DNA of 64,000 bases from Ponticaulis profundi (GCF_042659465.1 NZ_JBHSSW010000003.1:124001-188000), one strand, 5' to 3'. Counted from the stretch's first letter, positions 52,051 through 61,414 are shown. A program made the numbers and translations. The notes: a model not told the origin generated them from the sequence alone.

Positions 52051-53555
52051 CCCAAGCGACCGCTCTCGCCCACATTCTGCTGACACCCGAAGAGATGGGC
52101 AAAGCTGATCAATATGCCATTCAACATGGAACGCCGGGCTACACACTCATGCTGGCGGCCGGTGAGCGTATACTGGAGTACACGCTGCGGACCCATCCAC
52201 TGTCAAAAACCATCGGCGTGCTGTGCGGCCCCGGCAACAATGGCGGCGATGGATTTGTCGTTGCAAAGCGCTTGCGTAGTCTTGGCAAGAAGGTGCATGT
52301 CGGCCTCCTCGGAGACCCATCAAAGCTCACGGGTGATGCCGCCAAAGCGTTTTCGGACTGGCCGGGCAAAATCACGCCGCTTGAAGCCTTTCCATTCGAC
52401 AATTGCGACCTCCTGATTGACGCCCTGTTCGGAGCAGGCCTCTCCCGAGGCCTGGAAGGCACAGCAGCCGAACTTGTCGGACGCATGAATGCGGCTTCAG
52501 CCCCCATCATTGCTGTCGACCTTCCCAGCGGGCTTTCCGGTCGCACCGGGAAGGCAGAAGGCGCCGTTGTGCAAGCGACCGCATCTGTGACCTTTTTCCG
52601 CAAGAAGCCAGGACACCTGCTCCTGCCGGGGCGCGAGTTTTGCGGCGACGTGATTGTTGGCGATATCGGCATTCCACAGACGGCACTGACACAGCTTGAG
52701 GCCCAGCTTCATGAGAACCATCCTGATTTGTGGCGAGCAGAGTTTCCCTCCCCGTCCCTTACGGGTCACAAATACAGCAAGGGGCATGCCCTTATTCTGT
52801 CCGGATCTGAATTTGCCACCGGCGCATCACGCCTGACCGCGAAAGCCGCGCTGCGCACCGGTGCTGGCCTGGTTTCGCTTTGCGGAAGCGCTGATGCTTT
52901 GCGCATTCACGCCGCACATGTGACAGCGATCATGCTGCGGCCTGCAGAAACAGCCTCTGACCTGAAAGACCTTCTGGACGATGCGCGCCTGACAACGCTC
53001 GCGCTTGGTCCCGGGCTTGGAACATCCACAGACGCGGACGAGAAGCTGACAATCGCGCTGAGGGCAGATCGCAGGCTCATTCTGGACGCTGACGCTCTGA
53101 CTCTGCTCTCTCAGCGTGAAGATGCGAGTTTCGCAGCCCTGAAAGCCTTGAACGAGCCGGCCATCCTCACGCCGCACGCAGGTGAATTCAAACGACTGTT
53201 TGGCGACATGAGCGAGACAAGCAAGGTCGAAGAGGCCCTTGAAGCAGCCCGGCAATCTGGCGCGATTATTGTCTACAAAGGCGCTGACACGGTCATTGCA
53301 GCCCCTGATGGACGCGCAGTGATCAACACAAATGCGCCGCCATGCCTCGCAACAGCAGGATCGGGCGACACGCTCACGGGCATCATCACCGGCCTCAGGT
53401 CACAGGATATGCCCGCATTCGAAGCAGCATGCGCTGGCGTCTGGCTGCATGGTGAAGCCGCTAATGTGCTTGGCCCCGGCCTGACGGCAGATGACCTGGA
53501 AGACGGACTGAAGATTGTGCTGAAAAAAAGATTTGGTGGTTCGGGGGAGACTTGA
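52047..53555 (+). CDS. nnr: Bifunctional NAD(P)H-hydrate epimerase / ADP-dependent dehydratase
   Basis: 502 residues. The N-terminal YjeF_N epimerase domain has GPGNNGGDGFVVAKRL and DALFGAGLSRGL; the C-terminal ribokinase-like dehydratase domain has KYSKGHALIL, ILTPHAGEFKRLFG and ATAGSGDTLTGIITGL. It repairs hydrated NADH and NADPH. The last 22 bases of the gene overlap the 3' end of the antisense tRNA(CAT). Confidence 0.95.
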   Translation: MTQATALAHILLTPEEMGKADQYAIQHGTPGYTLMLAAGERILEYTLRTHPLSKTIGVLCGPGNNGGDGFVVAKRLRSLGKKVHVGLLGDPSKLTGDAAKAFSDWPGKITPLEAFPFDNCDLLIDALFGAGLSRGLEGTAAELVGRMNAASAPIIAVDLPSGLSGRTGKAEGAVVQATASVTFFRKKPGHLLLPGREFCGDVIVGDIGIPQTALTQLEAQLHENHPDLWRAEFPSPSLTGHKYSKGHALILSGSEFATGASRLTAKAALRTGAGLVSLCGSADALRIHAAHVTAIMLRPAETASDLKDLLDDARLTTLALGPGLGTSTDADEKLTIALRADRRLILDADALTLLSQREDASFAALKALNEPAILTPHAGEFKRLFGDMSETSKVEEALEAARQSGAIIVYKGADTVIAAPDGRAVINTNAPPCLATAGSGDTLTGIITGLRSQDMPAFEAACAGVWLHGEAANVLGPGLTADDLEDGLKIVLKKRFGGSGET

Positions 53556-53610
53556 ACTCCCGACCTCGCGATTATGAGTCGCGCGCTCTAACCAGCTGAG
53601 CTACCGAACC
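53534..53610 (-). tRNA. tRNA with CAT anticodon (Met, or Ile2)
   Basis: 77 bases with encoded CCA. Acceptor arm GGTTCGG/CCGAACC, discriminator A, anticodon stem CGCGA/TCGCG around loop CTCATAA, T arm GGGAG-TTCAAGT-CTCCC. CAT is read by elongator tRNA-Met or, after lysidine modification, by tRNA-Ile2. The GCGACTCATAATCGC arm and TTCAAGT loop resemble Ile2; the acceptor stem does not settle it. It is not an initiator, which would have a mismatched first pair. Confidence 0.93.
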
Positions 53611-53629
53611 AATCCGATATGAGGGGCGC

Positions 53630-53658
53630 TGTATACGCGCCAGACTGCCAGCGCGCAA
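53630..53658 (-). promoter_or_regulatory. Promoter of tRNA(CAT)
   Basis: On the minus strand TTGCGC (53658-53653) and TATACA (53635-53630) are 17 bases apart; the -10 is 19 bases before the tRNA 5' end. Confidence 0.6.
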
Positions 53659-53676
53659 GCGTCGAATGCAAAGATT

Positions 53677-54825
53677 TTACGTCTCTTTTGATACGATATC
53701 TGCCACATGTGCCGCAATGGCCAGTGACGAGGTCAATCCGGGGCTCTCAATACCAAATAAATTCACAAGTCCGGGCGTCCTGTGGCGTTCTGGCCCTTCG
53801 ATCCGGAAGTCGCCAGACGGCTCACCGGGGCCAACGATTTTGGGACGAACCCCGGAATAATCAGGCGCCAGCGCCCCATCAGGCAGTCCCGGCCAATAGC
53901 GCCGGACCGTGCGATAGAAGACGTCGGCGCGCGCTGGATCAACCTGATAGTTAAAAGGCGGCTCCGCGCCCTCAGGCAGCCATTCGGCATCTGGTCCGAG
54001 CTTGCCACGCCCGGACAGGTCGACCGTCAGATGCAGACCAAGGCTCGCCGCATTGTGCATGGGGTAAATCAGCCGCGTGAAAGGCGTTTTGCCGGTAACG
54101 GTGAAGTAAGAGCCCTTCACGAACCGATTGGTTGGAATATCGCTCTGATGTGGCCCCTCAATCTTGCGCGCGAGCGGAATGGCGCCATGTCCGGCCGAAT
54201 TGATCACGCGCTTTGCAGTCACGATGGACGGCATGTCGCCGCCGATCAGCATTTCCAGGCCGTCGGCGACCGGACGCCCTTCCAGCACGGGTGCATTCAG
54301 CACAAGCTGCCCCCCGGCATCTTCAAGCTTGCCCAGAAGGCTGAGCATATAGCCATGGCTGTCGAAAATACCGGATGTGTCAGACAGGATCGCGCCAGAC
54401 ATCTCCGGTGAGAGCGCAGGCTCCAGCGCCAGCGCCTCCTGCGTTGTCAGACGCGTGATGCCTTCAACGTCATTTTGCTCGGCCTGACGCTCCAGCAGAT
54501 CAAGTTTGGGAAGCTCTTCCTCGCCAATGGCCGCGAGGATCTTTCCGCAGCGCTTATAGGTGATGGCGTGCTTGTCGAGATAGTCATACAGACTGCGCCG
54601 CCCCTCGACACAGAACTTCGCTTTCAGACTGTTCTTTGCGTAATGAAGCCCCGCATGGATGACTTCGGAGTTGCGGGCTGACGTTTCCGTTCCGAACGCA
54701 GAGGCTGCCTCGACAAGCAGAACTTCCTGGCCGGATTGCGCCAGTTCCTGCGCAATGGCGAGGCCAACCACCCCCGCTCCAATCACCAAAGTTTCGATTT
54801 CGAAGCGTTCCAGGGTGTCACTCAA
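53677..54825 (-). CDS. LhgO-like FAD-dependent dehydrogenase
   Basis: 382 residues from TTG 54825; no ATG precedes the FAD motif in frame. FAD motif VIGAGVVGLAIAQELA, then RNSEVIHAGLHY and a C-terminal GLVNLFGIESPGLTSSL. This is the DAO-fold L-2-hydroxyglutarate dehydrogenase/oxidase pattern. It oxidises L-2-hydroxyglutarate or a related 2-hydroxy acid, probably passing electrons to quinone. It is divergent from the Lrp/AsnC gene. Confidence 0.88.
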   Translation of the reverse strand: MSDTLERFEIETLVIGAGVVGLAIAQELAQSGQEVLLVEAASAFGTETSARNSEVIHAGLHYAKNSLKAKFCVEGRRSLYDYLDKHAITYKRCGKILAAIGEEELPKLDLLERQAEQNDVEGITRLTTQEALALEPALSPEMSGAILSDTSGIFDSHGYMLSLLGKLEDAGGQLVLNAPVLEGRPVADGLEMLIGGDMPSIVTAKRVINSAGHGAIPLARKIEGPHQSDIPTNRFVKGSYFTVTGKTPFTRLIYPMHNAASLGLHLTVDLSGRGKLGPDAEWLPEGAEPPFNYQVDPARADVFYRTVRRYWPGLPDGALAPDYSGVRPKIVGPGEPSGDFRIEGPERHRTPGLVNLFGIESPGLTSSLAIAAHVADIVSKET

Positions 54826-55030
54826 GGGTCTTTATCCGTCCGTATACGTTCATCTTCTGCTTAAATGCTGACCAGCTGCCAAGGATAGAGCCATTTTTGC
54901 AACATTTCAGGCAGTTATGGAGAAAATTTCTTTCCCAACCCAACAAGTTTTAGAAAAAGACTTGCAAGATTATCCACTATTGGGACAAAAGCAGCAACAA
55001 ACACATGTAAATTACCGCAAGAGAGGGAAA

Positions 55031-55528
55031 ATGTTATCAGTGGATCTCGATCTGATTGACAAGAAGATACTCGAGCTGATCCAGCACGATGCGAGCTTGT
55101 CAGTCGCAGATATTGCTGATCGTGTGGGTCTTTCTTCCTCCCCATGCTGGCGTCGTATCAAGCGTATGGAAGAACAAGGCGTCATTCAACGCCGTGTTAC
55201 CGTACTTGATCGCCACGCCCTCGGACTGAACTTCGAGGTTGTGGCCTCCGTCAAACTCCAACTGCCAACGCGCGAGAACCTGGAAAAGTTCGAAAGCGCC
55301 ATTGATGGCTGGTCAGAAGTCGTCGAATGCATGACCGTGACAGGCGCGGTCGACTATATCATTCGCGTCTTGACCCTTGATATGCAAGCCTATGACGACT
55401 TTTTGCGCGATAAACTGCTGTCTTTGGGCCTCGTGTCTGATGTTCAGTCACGTATCATCGTAAATGTATCAAAACGCACAACTGCTGTGCCTCTTGCCCT
55501 GGTCGAAGAGACAAACTCGGGCAACTAG
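55031..55528 (+). CDS. Lrp/AsnC-family transcription regulator
   Basis: 165 residues from ATG 55031 (GAGAGGGAA upstream); the upstream open frame is AT-rich and not conserved in type. Winged helix DLIDKKILELIQHDASLSVA with LSSSPCWRRIKRMEEQGVI, then the RAM effector domain (VVECMTVTGAVDYIIRV). Such regulators sense amino acids. It is divergent from the LhgO-like gene, 205 bases apart, which it may control. Confidence 0.92.
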   Translation: MLSVDLDLIDKKILELIQHDASLSVADIADRVGLSSSPCWRRIKRMEEQGVIQRRVTVLDRHALGLNFEVVASVKLQLPTRENLEKFESAIDGWSEVVECMTVTGAVDYIIRVLTLDMQAYDDFLRDKLLSLGLVSDVQSRIIVNVSKRTTAVPLALVEETNSGN

Positions 55529-55548
55529 CACCGCACACGGTCAGCCGA

Positions 55549-56016
55549 TCATCCGCTCGACGTGTGATCGGCGACGATTTTCCATCCATCCTCGAATTTG
55601 CGAACATGCAGAGTGAACAGACCACCCGGCATATCTTCATCGCGCTGAAGCGACCAACGCCCGAAGACGAGCGCATCCTCCTCGCCCATGGTTTCAATAA
55701 TGAGATCCGAGAAGGTCAGAACGCCCATTTTGGCATCCGTATCGTATCGGGCCTTATAGCCATCCAGCGTGGCCTGCCAGCCATATGTGACTGACCCGCC
55801 GGACGCGAAGCGCAACGCGTCACTCTGCCAATAGCCTTGCATGAATGCGTCAATGTCACCGCGATTCCATGCCGCCTGCTGCGCGATCAGAACGCCCTCG
55901 ATAGCCTCTGCCGCCGCAACATTTTCCGCATGAACCGGCAAGGTTAGAAGGCTTATCGCGCCGGGCGCGAGCCCTATCAAGGACAGGCTTGCAAGACTAT
56001 GTTTCAGAAAACGCAT
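55549..56016 (-). CDS. Exported NTF2-like (SnoaL/DUF4440-type) protein
   Basis: 155 residues from ATG 56016. A signal peptide ends at PVHA-EN. The cone-shaped NTF2-like fold is shown by IEGVLIAQQAAWNRGDIDAF, YGWQATLDGYKARY and LFTLHVRKFEDGWKIVADHTS, the DUF4440/SgcJ pattern. Role unknown; relatives bind small molecules or act as isomerases. It converges on the Lrp gene. Confidence 0.83.
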   Translation of the reverse strand: MRFLKHSLASLSLIGLAPGAISLLTLPVHAENVAAAEAIEGVLIAQQAAWNRGDIDAFMQGYWQSDALRFASGGSVTYGWQATLDGYKARYDTDAKMGVLTFSDLIIETMGEEDALVFGRWSLQRDEDMPGGLFTLHVRKFEDGWKIVADHTSSG

Positions 56017-56084
56017 GACCGACTCCAAATTCCAAACTTCGATACTTTGTCGTCGGACCACGCGTTTGTCCAATCGAGCGGCGC

Positions 56085-56480
56085 TCAGCCTGGCTCGGCC
56101 ACCATAAATCCGATTGATTGAACACCGGCGCTTCTGGCCTGATCGACCGCGCGTATGACCAGGCCGTTCTTCGCCACAGAGGCCGCCTGCACAATCACAG
56201 ACTGATCCGGTAGCTCGGCAAGTTCACGTTCGATCTTTGCGCGCACCATCTCTATGTCAGAAAGCGCGCCATTCACGCGCACCAGACCTTCAGGCGAAAT
56301 ACTGACCAGAATTGCGGGCGAGGTGATCGCTGAATGGCCCGAAGCCGGCGGCGGTGTCATATCCATCGCCTGCTCTTTCAGAAATGTCGCCGTGACGACG
56401 AAAAAAATAAGCAGGATGAACACGATGTCCAGCAATGGCGTCATGTCAGCTTCGGCGCTGCTAATTTTGCGATGTCTCAT
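56085..56480 (-). CDS. exbD: ExbD/TolR-family biopolymer transport protein
   Basis: 131 residues. One N-terminal transmembrane segment contains the essential aspartate in ADMTPLLDIVFILLIFF (Asp18), then a periplasmic domain with ILVSISPEGLVRVNG and VIRAVDQARSAGVQSIGF. ExbD works with ExbB to energise TonB. No exbB or tonB is adjacent, so this copy is an orphan. AGGGAGGG precedes the ATG. A large palindrome lies directly upstream. Confidence 0.9.
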   Translation of the reverse strand: MRHRKISSAEADMTPLLDIVFILLIFFVVTATFLKEQAMDMTPPPASGHSAITSPAILVSISPEGLVRVNGALSDIEMVRAKIERELAELPDQSVIVQAASVAKNGLVIRAVDQARSAGVQSIGFMVAEPG

Positions 56481-56493
56481 TGTAACCCTCCCT

Positions 56494-56528
56494 ATAAATA
56501 TAATGTAATCATATTACATTATATTTAT
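56494..56528 (-). promoter_or_regulatory. 35-bp AT-rich palindrome at the exbD promoter
   Basis: Two perfect 16-base arms (ATAAATATAATGTAAT and its complement) flank CAT, 13 bases before the exbD start. On the minus strand TCGACA and TAATAT spaced 16 bases could form a promoter with its -10 inside the palindrome. This fits a repressor operator, with the TGTAAT...ATTACA core as the likely contact; the regulator is unknown. Confidence 0.75.
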
Positions 56529-56657
56529 TTTCTGTCGAGCAGTTGAGGCATCGATGAAAACGTCGCCGTTTTGCCTTAAGGAAGCCTGCTTTAAAGTCTT
56601 GTTTAAATGAGATTTGTATTCGTCAGATGTATTGTTGATTGCTGTCTGGACCGCATC

Positions 56658-57248
56658 ATGAAGAAACTGCTTTCGGCTTTTGGCACACTGCTTGTTTGCA
56701 TGGTGAGCACGGCAACAGCTTTGGCCAGTCCATTTCAGACGAGCCTTGTCTCCATGGAAACACGGTTTGTGACGTCCTCAATCCGGGTCTATTGGGATAG
56801 CTCTCTGATACCGGACACCACGGGCCTGAAAGCACGCGCCTTTCTCTGGACCGTGATCGACGAAGCCCGCCCCTATTCACTCGAACTTGTGACGTTTTCA
56901 GACGGGCTTTCCGGCCCTCATCGCCTGGACCTCCGGCCTGAAGGGGAAGAGCTCGACTATTTTGCCGGGCGGCAGAACCAGCAGGCCTTTGCAGACCTGA
57001 CAGCGCTTTTCCGTAATGAAGCCCATACGTCTGAAGTCGAGACATGCTTTCTTGTCACGGACGGGCATTTCACCGCCTATGACCTGCCGAACAATCGCTT
57101 GCCGTGCACCCTGCACGTCATCAGCGCCAAGCCGGATGCTGATCGTGAAATCCTTTCAGAGCTTGCAAGGCGCGGCGGCGGCAAGTTTCTTGATCTTAGC
57201 AATATGAGCGAGGCGCAGGCCTATGCGCTGCTGGGGCGCACATCCTGA
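56658..57248 (+). CDS. Exported VWA-like protein
   Basis: 196 residues from ATG 56658. A signal peptide ends at TALA-SP. SSIRVYWDSSL, LELVTFSDGL, CFLVTDGHFTAYD and ILSELARRGGGKFLDLS follow the order of strands in the von Willebrand A domains that accompany VIT domains, but the protein is short and the metal-binding DxSxS is altered to DSS. It may be a remnant or a compact variant. It converges on the ABC-F gene. Confidence 0.6.
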   Translation: MKKLLSAFGTLLVCMVSTATALASPFQTSLVSMETRFVTSSIRVYWDSSLIPDTTGLKARAFLWTVIDEARPYSLELVTFSDGLSGPHRLDLRPEGEELDYFAGRQNQQAFADLTALFRNEAHTSEVETCFLVTDGHFTAYDLPNNRLPCTLHVISAKPDADREILSELARRGGGKFLDLSNMSEAQAYALLGRTS

Positions 57249-57263
57249 GCCAAGCTATGGCGA

Positions 57264-59168
57264 CTAGGCCTCGCCCGTCGCCACTTCATAGGCTTCAGAC
57301 GCTTCCAGCCATTCCATCTCGGCAAGTTCCGCCTTTTCGACCTGTTCAGCGCGCTCCTTCATCAGAGCCTGCATGCGCTCAGACGATAGTCCCGGCAGGA
57401 CCATCTCATCATCTAGCGCGGCGATCCGGCGATTGGCCTGCTCAAGGCGTTTCTCTGCCGCGTCGGCCTTTTTCTTCAGAGGGGCCGCCGCTTTTCGCGC
57501 CTCAGCGGCGCGCTGGCGCGCCTCTGCTTTATCAACCTTTGGCGCGGGCACGACGGGCTCGCTCTTCTTCGCGGGTCCTTTTGAGCCCCCGCGATCGGCA
57601 GACATGACGAGCTGGCGATAATCGTTCAGGTCGCCCGCATACGGTTTGGCTTCACCATCCTTCACAAGCCAGAGTTCGTCTGCGGTCCCTTCAGCCAGAT
57701 AAACATCGTGGGTGATCAGCAGGACAGCGCCCTGATAGTCATTCAGCGCATAGATCAGGGCTTCGCGGCTATCGATATCGAGGTGAGATGTCGGCTCGTC
57801 GAGGATGAGAATATGCGGTTCCGTCATGGCCATAAGGCCCATGAGCAGGCGCACTTTCTCACCGCCGGACAGTTTCTCGACCTTCGTCTCGACCTTCTCG
57901 ACCGAGAAGCCCAGCTGCGCAGATTTCGCGCGCACCTTGGCAGGAGGTGTATCTTTCGGAAGCGCCTGGCGCACGTGATCCATCACCGTGTCACCGGGCG
58001 AGAGCTCGTCCATCTGATCCTGACTGAAATAGCCAATCCGGATCGAACCCGGCGCAATGCGCTCGCCCCCCATCAGGGAGAGGCGCTGCGCGATCGATTT
58101 GACGAGGGTCGTCTTGCCCTGACCATTCGTGCCGACGATCGCGATACGGTCTTCCGGATCAAGCCGCAAATTGACATCGCTCAGAATGCGGGCGCCCTCG
58201 CCATATCCGAGCTCTGCATTGCGAAGTTCGAGCAGGGGCGGCGCCAACTGCTCTTCCGGTGCCTTGAAGACAAAGGGGACTGTACGCTCCTGAATCGGAA
58301 CGGTGACAGACTGCATACGCTCCAGCATTTTGATGCGCGACTGCGCCTGACGGGCCTTTGAGGCTTTAGCGCGAAAGCGATCAACGAAGCTCTGCAAGTG
58401 CGCCCGATCGGCGTCCTGCTTCTTTTTCTGGGCTTCGAGCTGCGCCATTTTCGCCGCACGAAGTTCCAGATACGCGTCATAACCACCATTGGACAGAATG
58501 AGCTGTTTCTGCTCCAGCGCCAGCGTGTGCGTCGACACCGAGTTCAGGAGCTCGCGGTCGTGGCTGACCAGAATGACCGTGTTCGGATACGCTTTGAGAT
58601 ACCCTTCGAGCCAGGCGGCGCCTTCCAGATCCAGATAGTTGGTCGGCTCGTCCAGCAACAGCACGTCGGGCTGTGAGAACAGCACGCCGGCAATTGCCGC
58701 CCGCATGCGCCAGCCGCCTGAAAATTCCTTCGTCGGGCGCGCAAGATCATCATTCGTGAAACCAAGCCCCATCAGAACTTCCGAGGCACGCGCTTCGGCT
58801 GACCAGGCATCAATATCGAGCAATCGCGCGTGAATTTCACCGATCTTGTCCGGATCGGTTTCCGTCTCACTCTGCACCATCAGAGCATGCCGTTCCTGAT
58901 CCGCTTCGAGCACGACATCCAGAATGGCCTGATCGGTTGCCGCAACTTCCTGCGCCACCCAACCGAGCGTTGCCCCCTCATTGAAGCGGATGGCATTGTC
59001 CTTGGCAGGCGTTTGGTACGCCTCGCGGATCAGGCCAAGCAAAGTGGATTTGCCTGTACCGTTCCGGCCCACAAGGCCGACTTTCCAGCCCTTCGAAATC
59101 TGGGCTGAAGCGCCCTCAAACAGGGTGCGTGTACCAAAAGCAAAATCAAGATCAGAAATCGTCAACAT
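57264..59168 (-). CDS. ABC-F family ATPase
   Basis: 634 residues from ATG 59168. Two ATPase domains: Walker A GRNGTGKSTL and GTNGQGKTTLV, signatures FSGGWRMR and LSGGEKVRLL, Walker B LLLDEPTNYLD and LILDEPTSHLD. A linker helix pair lies between, and the C-terminal end is a coiled coil of about 100 residues, as in YheS/Uup. ABC-F proteins act on ribosomes, not in transport. Confidence 0.92.
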   Translation of the reverse strand: MLTISDLDFAFGTRTLFEGASAQISKGWKVGLVGRNGTGKSTLLGLIREAYQTPAKDNAIRFNEGATLGWVAQEVAATDQAILDVVLEADQERHALMVQSETETDPDKIGEIHARLLDIDAWSAEARASEVLMGLGFTNDDLARPTKEFSGGWRMRAAIAGVLFSQPDVLLLDEPTNYLDLEGAAWLEGYLKAYPNTVILVSHDRELLNSVSTHTLALEQKQLILSNGGYDAYLELRAAKMAQLEAQKKKQDADRAHLQSFVDRFRAKASKARQAQSRIKMLERMQSVTVPIQERTVPFVFKAPEEQLAPPLLELRNAELGYGEGARILSDVNLRLDPEDRIAIVGTNGQGKTTLVKSIAQRLSLMGGERIAPGSIRIGYFSQDQMDELSPGDTVMDHVRQALPKDTPPAKVRAKSAQLGFSVEKVETKVEKLSGGEKVRLLMGLMAMTEPHILILDEPTSHLDIDSREALIYALNDYQGAVLLITHDVYLAEGTADELWLVKDGEAKPYAGDLNDYRQLVMSADRGGSKGPAKKSEPVVPAPKVDKAEARQRAAEARKAAAPLKKKADAAEKRLEQANRRIAALDDEMVLPGLSSERMQALMKERAEQVEKAELAEMEWLEASEAYEVATGEA

Positions 59169-59301
59169 GGCGCGCGGTTTGGCACGCCTTGACGAGCTTG
59201 AAAAGCAGAACCTGAGACAGGAGGACCATCTGCAGGCATTTGCATGAAATGCGTTTACAGCACCGCTCCCCCGGTCAAGACTGACCAAAAAGGGAGGATA
59301 T

Positions 59302-60135
59302 ATGAGCGACACCTACACAACCATAGAGGTCGACCGGCCGGCAGAGCATATCTGCCGCATCACACTGAACCGCCCGGAGAAGCGGAATGCGATGAACAAC
59401 ACGCTGCGCAGCGAGCTGTTTGACGCGCTTTATGCAGCCGATCAGGATGAGCATGTGCGCGTCAGTATCGTCCGGGGCGCAGGCCCGGCCTTCTGCTCGG
59501 GTTATGACCTCGGCGAAGACCTGTCTGAAGATCAACCCTGGCGCACGGCTGGCGGTGAAGGCCAATGGGCCCGACACGTTGTTGATGGCTGGTTCCAGAT
59601 CTGGGATCTGAAGAAACCCGTCATCGCTCAGGTTCACGGATATTGTCTGGCAGGCGGAAGCGAACTCGCGGCGGCTTGCGATCTGCTCTATGTCGCCGAC
59701 ACAGCCCAGATCGGCTATCCGGCGATCCGCTCAATGTCATCACCGGACATGCAATATCAGCCATGGATGATGGGCATGCGCGCTGCGATGGAGTTCATGC
59801 TGACCGGTGACGCCCTGTCAGGCCCGGATGCTGTCGCCTGCGGCTTTGCCAATCGCTGCTACGCCGAAGCCGAACTGGAGGATGAGGTTCTGAAGATTGT
59901 GGGCCGCATCGCGCAGATCCCGTCAGATCTTCAGCATCTCAATAAGCGTACGGTGCACCGCGCCATGGACATTATGGGCATACGCGCAGGAATTCGCGCA
60001 GGAACCGATGTCCACGCCCTTGGCTGGTATCAGAACAGCTCGCAGGACTTCATGAAGGGCATGCGAGATGGCCCGCGCGTCAAGGACGCTCTGCGCCAGC
60101 GTGACGGCAAATTCGGAGACTATGGAGAGGGCTGA
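59302..60135 (+). CDS. Enoyl-CoA hydratase/isomerase family protein
   Basis: 277 residues (GGGAGG upstream). Crotonase fold: NRPEKRNAMNN, GAGPAFCSGYDLGED (oxyanion residues) and YCLAGGSELAAACDLLY. The usual paired glutamates are not obvious in their standard positions, so hydratase activity is not certain. Probably a fatty acid or terpenoid acyl-CoA step. It overlaps the convergent MFS gene by 16 bases. Confidence 0.88.
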   Translation: MSDTYTTIEVDRPAEHICRITLNRPEKRNAMNNTLRSELFDALYAADQDEHVRVSIVRGAGPAFCSGYDLGEDLSEDQPWRTAGGEGQWARHVVDGWFQIWDLKKPVIAQVHGYCLAGGSELAAACDLLYVADTAQIGYPAIRSMSSPDMQYQPWMMGMRAAMEFMLTGDALSGPDAVACGFANRCYAEAELEDEVLKIVGRIAQIPSDLQHLNKRTVHRAMDIMGIRAGIRAGTDVHALGWYQNSSQDFMKGMRDGPRVKDALRQRDGKFGDYGEG

Positions 60136-61319
60136 TCGGCGCCCTCTTTCAGCGCAGGAAGCCACCAGAGCAGCAAGGCTGCACCAAGCTGGAGACACAG
60201 CACAAGACCTGCCACATAGATCACACCCTCTTCGACGACGGGTGCCAGAAGCGCGGTGCCGCCGGAAATCACGATAAATATCGCCAGAATGGTCAGCGAT
60301 GACGCCCGGTCATCCTGACCTCCACCGGCGATAATCGCACGCATGAAACCCGGAGGCCCGCGAAAACCGACGGCTGCGTTGAGCGGCGCAAAGCAGACCG
60401 CGAGCCAGAATGGGCTGACACCCTCGATAAAGCCGAGAGCCGCAATCGCCAGAGCACTTGCAATTGCCAGAAACGAACCGAACCAGAGCATCCGCTCAGC
60501 GCCAAATCTGGTCACCAGAAAGCCCGTCGTGTTAGACGCCAGAATGAAGCAGGTCACACCCGCAATCTGCATGGTGATGAAATGCGTCATGGTTCCACCC
60601 ATGGCGCGAACAATCATGGCTGGCGCAGACATCACCACCACGATCATGCCGCCAACGACCAGCGCCTGACTGAGCGCATACCGCAGAAAGGTTGGTGAGC
60701 GCAGGAGTGAGAGATAGCTCCCCTTCCGGCCTTCTGTCTTCGAACGCGGAATCCAGCCCGGCAGGCACAGGATCAGTAAGCCCATGCTGACACCGATGAC
60801 GGCCAACACGTAGAAGCTCGCCGCCCAGCCGCCGAGATCGAGCAGCCAGTAACCGATGATCGGGCCGAGCGCAGGCGCGAGTGCCTCAAGGCTTGCGAGC
60901 GCGCCGATCGCGCGCGTTGCGCCTGACTCAGAAAACAGCTGACGCACCACGCCGGGGGCGATAACAGCGGGCGCAGAGGCAAAGAAGCCCTGAAACACGC
61001 GCAGCACCACCAGACTCGTCATATCTGTTACCTGCGTCGCCAGAAGCGAAACCAGCCCGAACACAATCATCGAAAAAATGAGCAGGTGCTGGCGTCGAAA
61101 ACGCCAGCTAATGGCACCAAAGATCAGGAAACCCAGCGCATTTCCGGCCACGAAGCCGGCCAGCACGAACTGTGCTTCGGCCACACCCCCGTTCAGGATT
61201 TCCGGAAGATCCGGTATCGCTGGCAGGATGAGATCCGTCGCGAGAAAGCCAACCAGTGATGCTGTCACCAGCACACCACAGATCAGAATACGCGAAAGAG
61301 ATGCCACAGGTGCTGACAT
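60120..61319 (-). CDS. MFS multidrug exporter, Bcr/CflA type
   Basis: 399 residues with twelve hydrophobic segments. DLILPAIPDLPEIL at the N-terminus, FVAGNALGFLIFGAISWRFRR and RVFQGFFASAPAVIAPGVVR match the Bcr/CflA drug:H+ antiporter group. The substrate is unknown. Confidence 0.88.
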   Translation of the reverse strand: MSAPVASLSRILICGVLVTASLVGFLATDLILPAIPDLPEILNGGVAEAQFVLAGFVAGNALGFLIFGAISWRFRRQHLLIFSMIVFGLVSLLATQVTDMTSLVVLRVFQGFFASAPAVIAPGVVRQLFSESGATRAIGALASLEALAPALGPIIGYWLLDLGGWAASFYVLAVIGVSMGLLILCLPGWIPRSKTEGRKGSYLSLLRSPTFLRYALSQALVVGGMIVVVMSAPAMIVRAMGGTMTHFITMQIAGVTCFILASNTTGFLVTRFGAERMLWFGSFLAIASALAIAALGFIEGVSPFWLAVCFAPLNAAVGFRGPPGFMRAIIAGGGQDDRASSLTILAIFIVISGGTALLAPVVEEGVIYVAGLVLCLQLGAALLLWWLPALKEGADQPSP

Positions 61320-61414
61320 GAGGGTTCATTCCAGGGTTCAGAAAAGGTCGGTCGTTTGACCAGCCCTAGCGCCATGGCGCAACGCCTGAATGACAGAAAA
61401 TGCAACTTTTCGGA

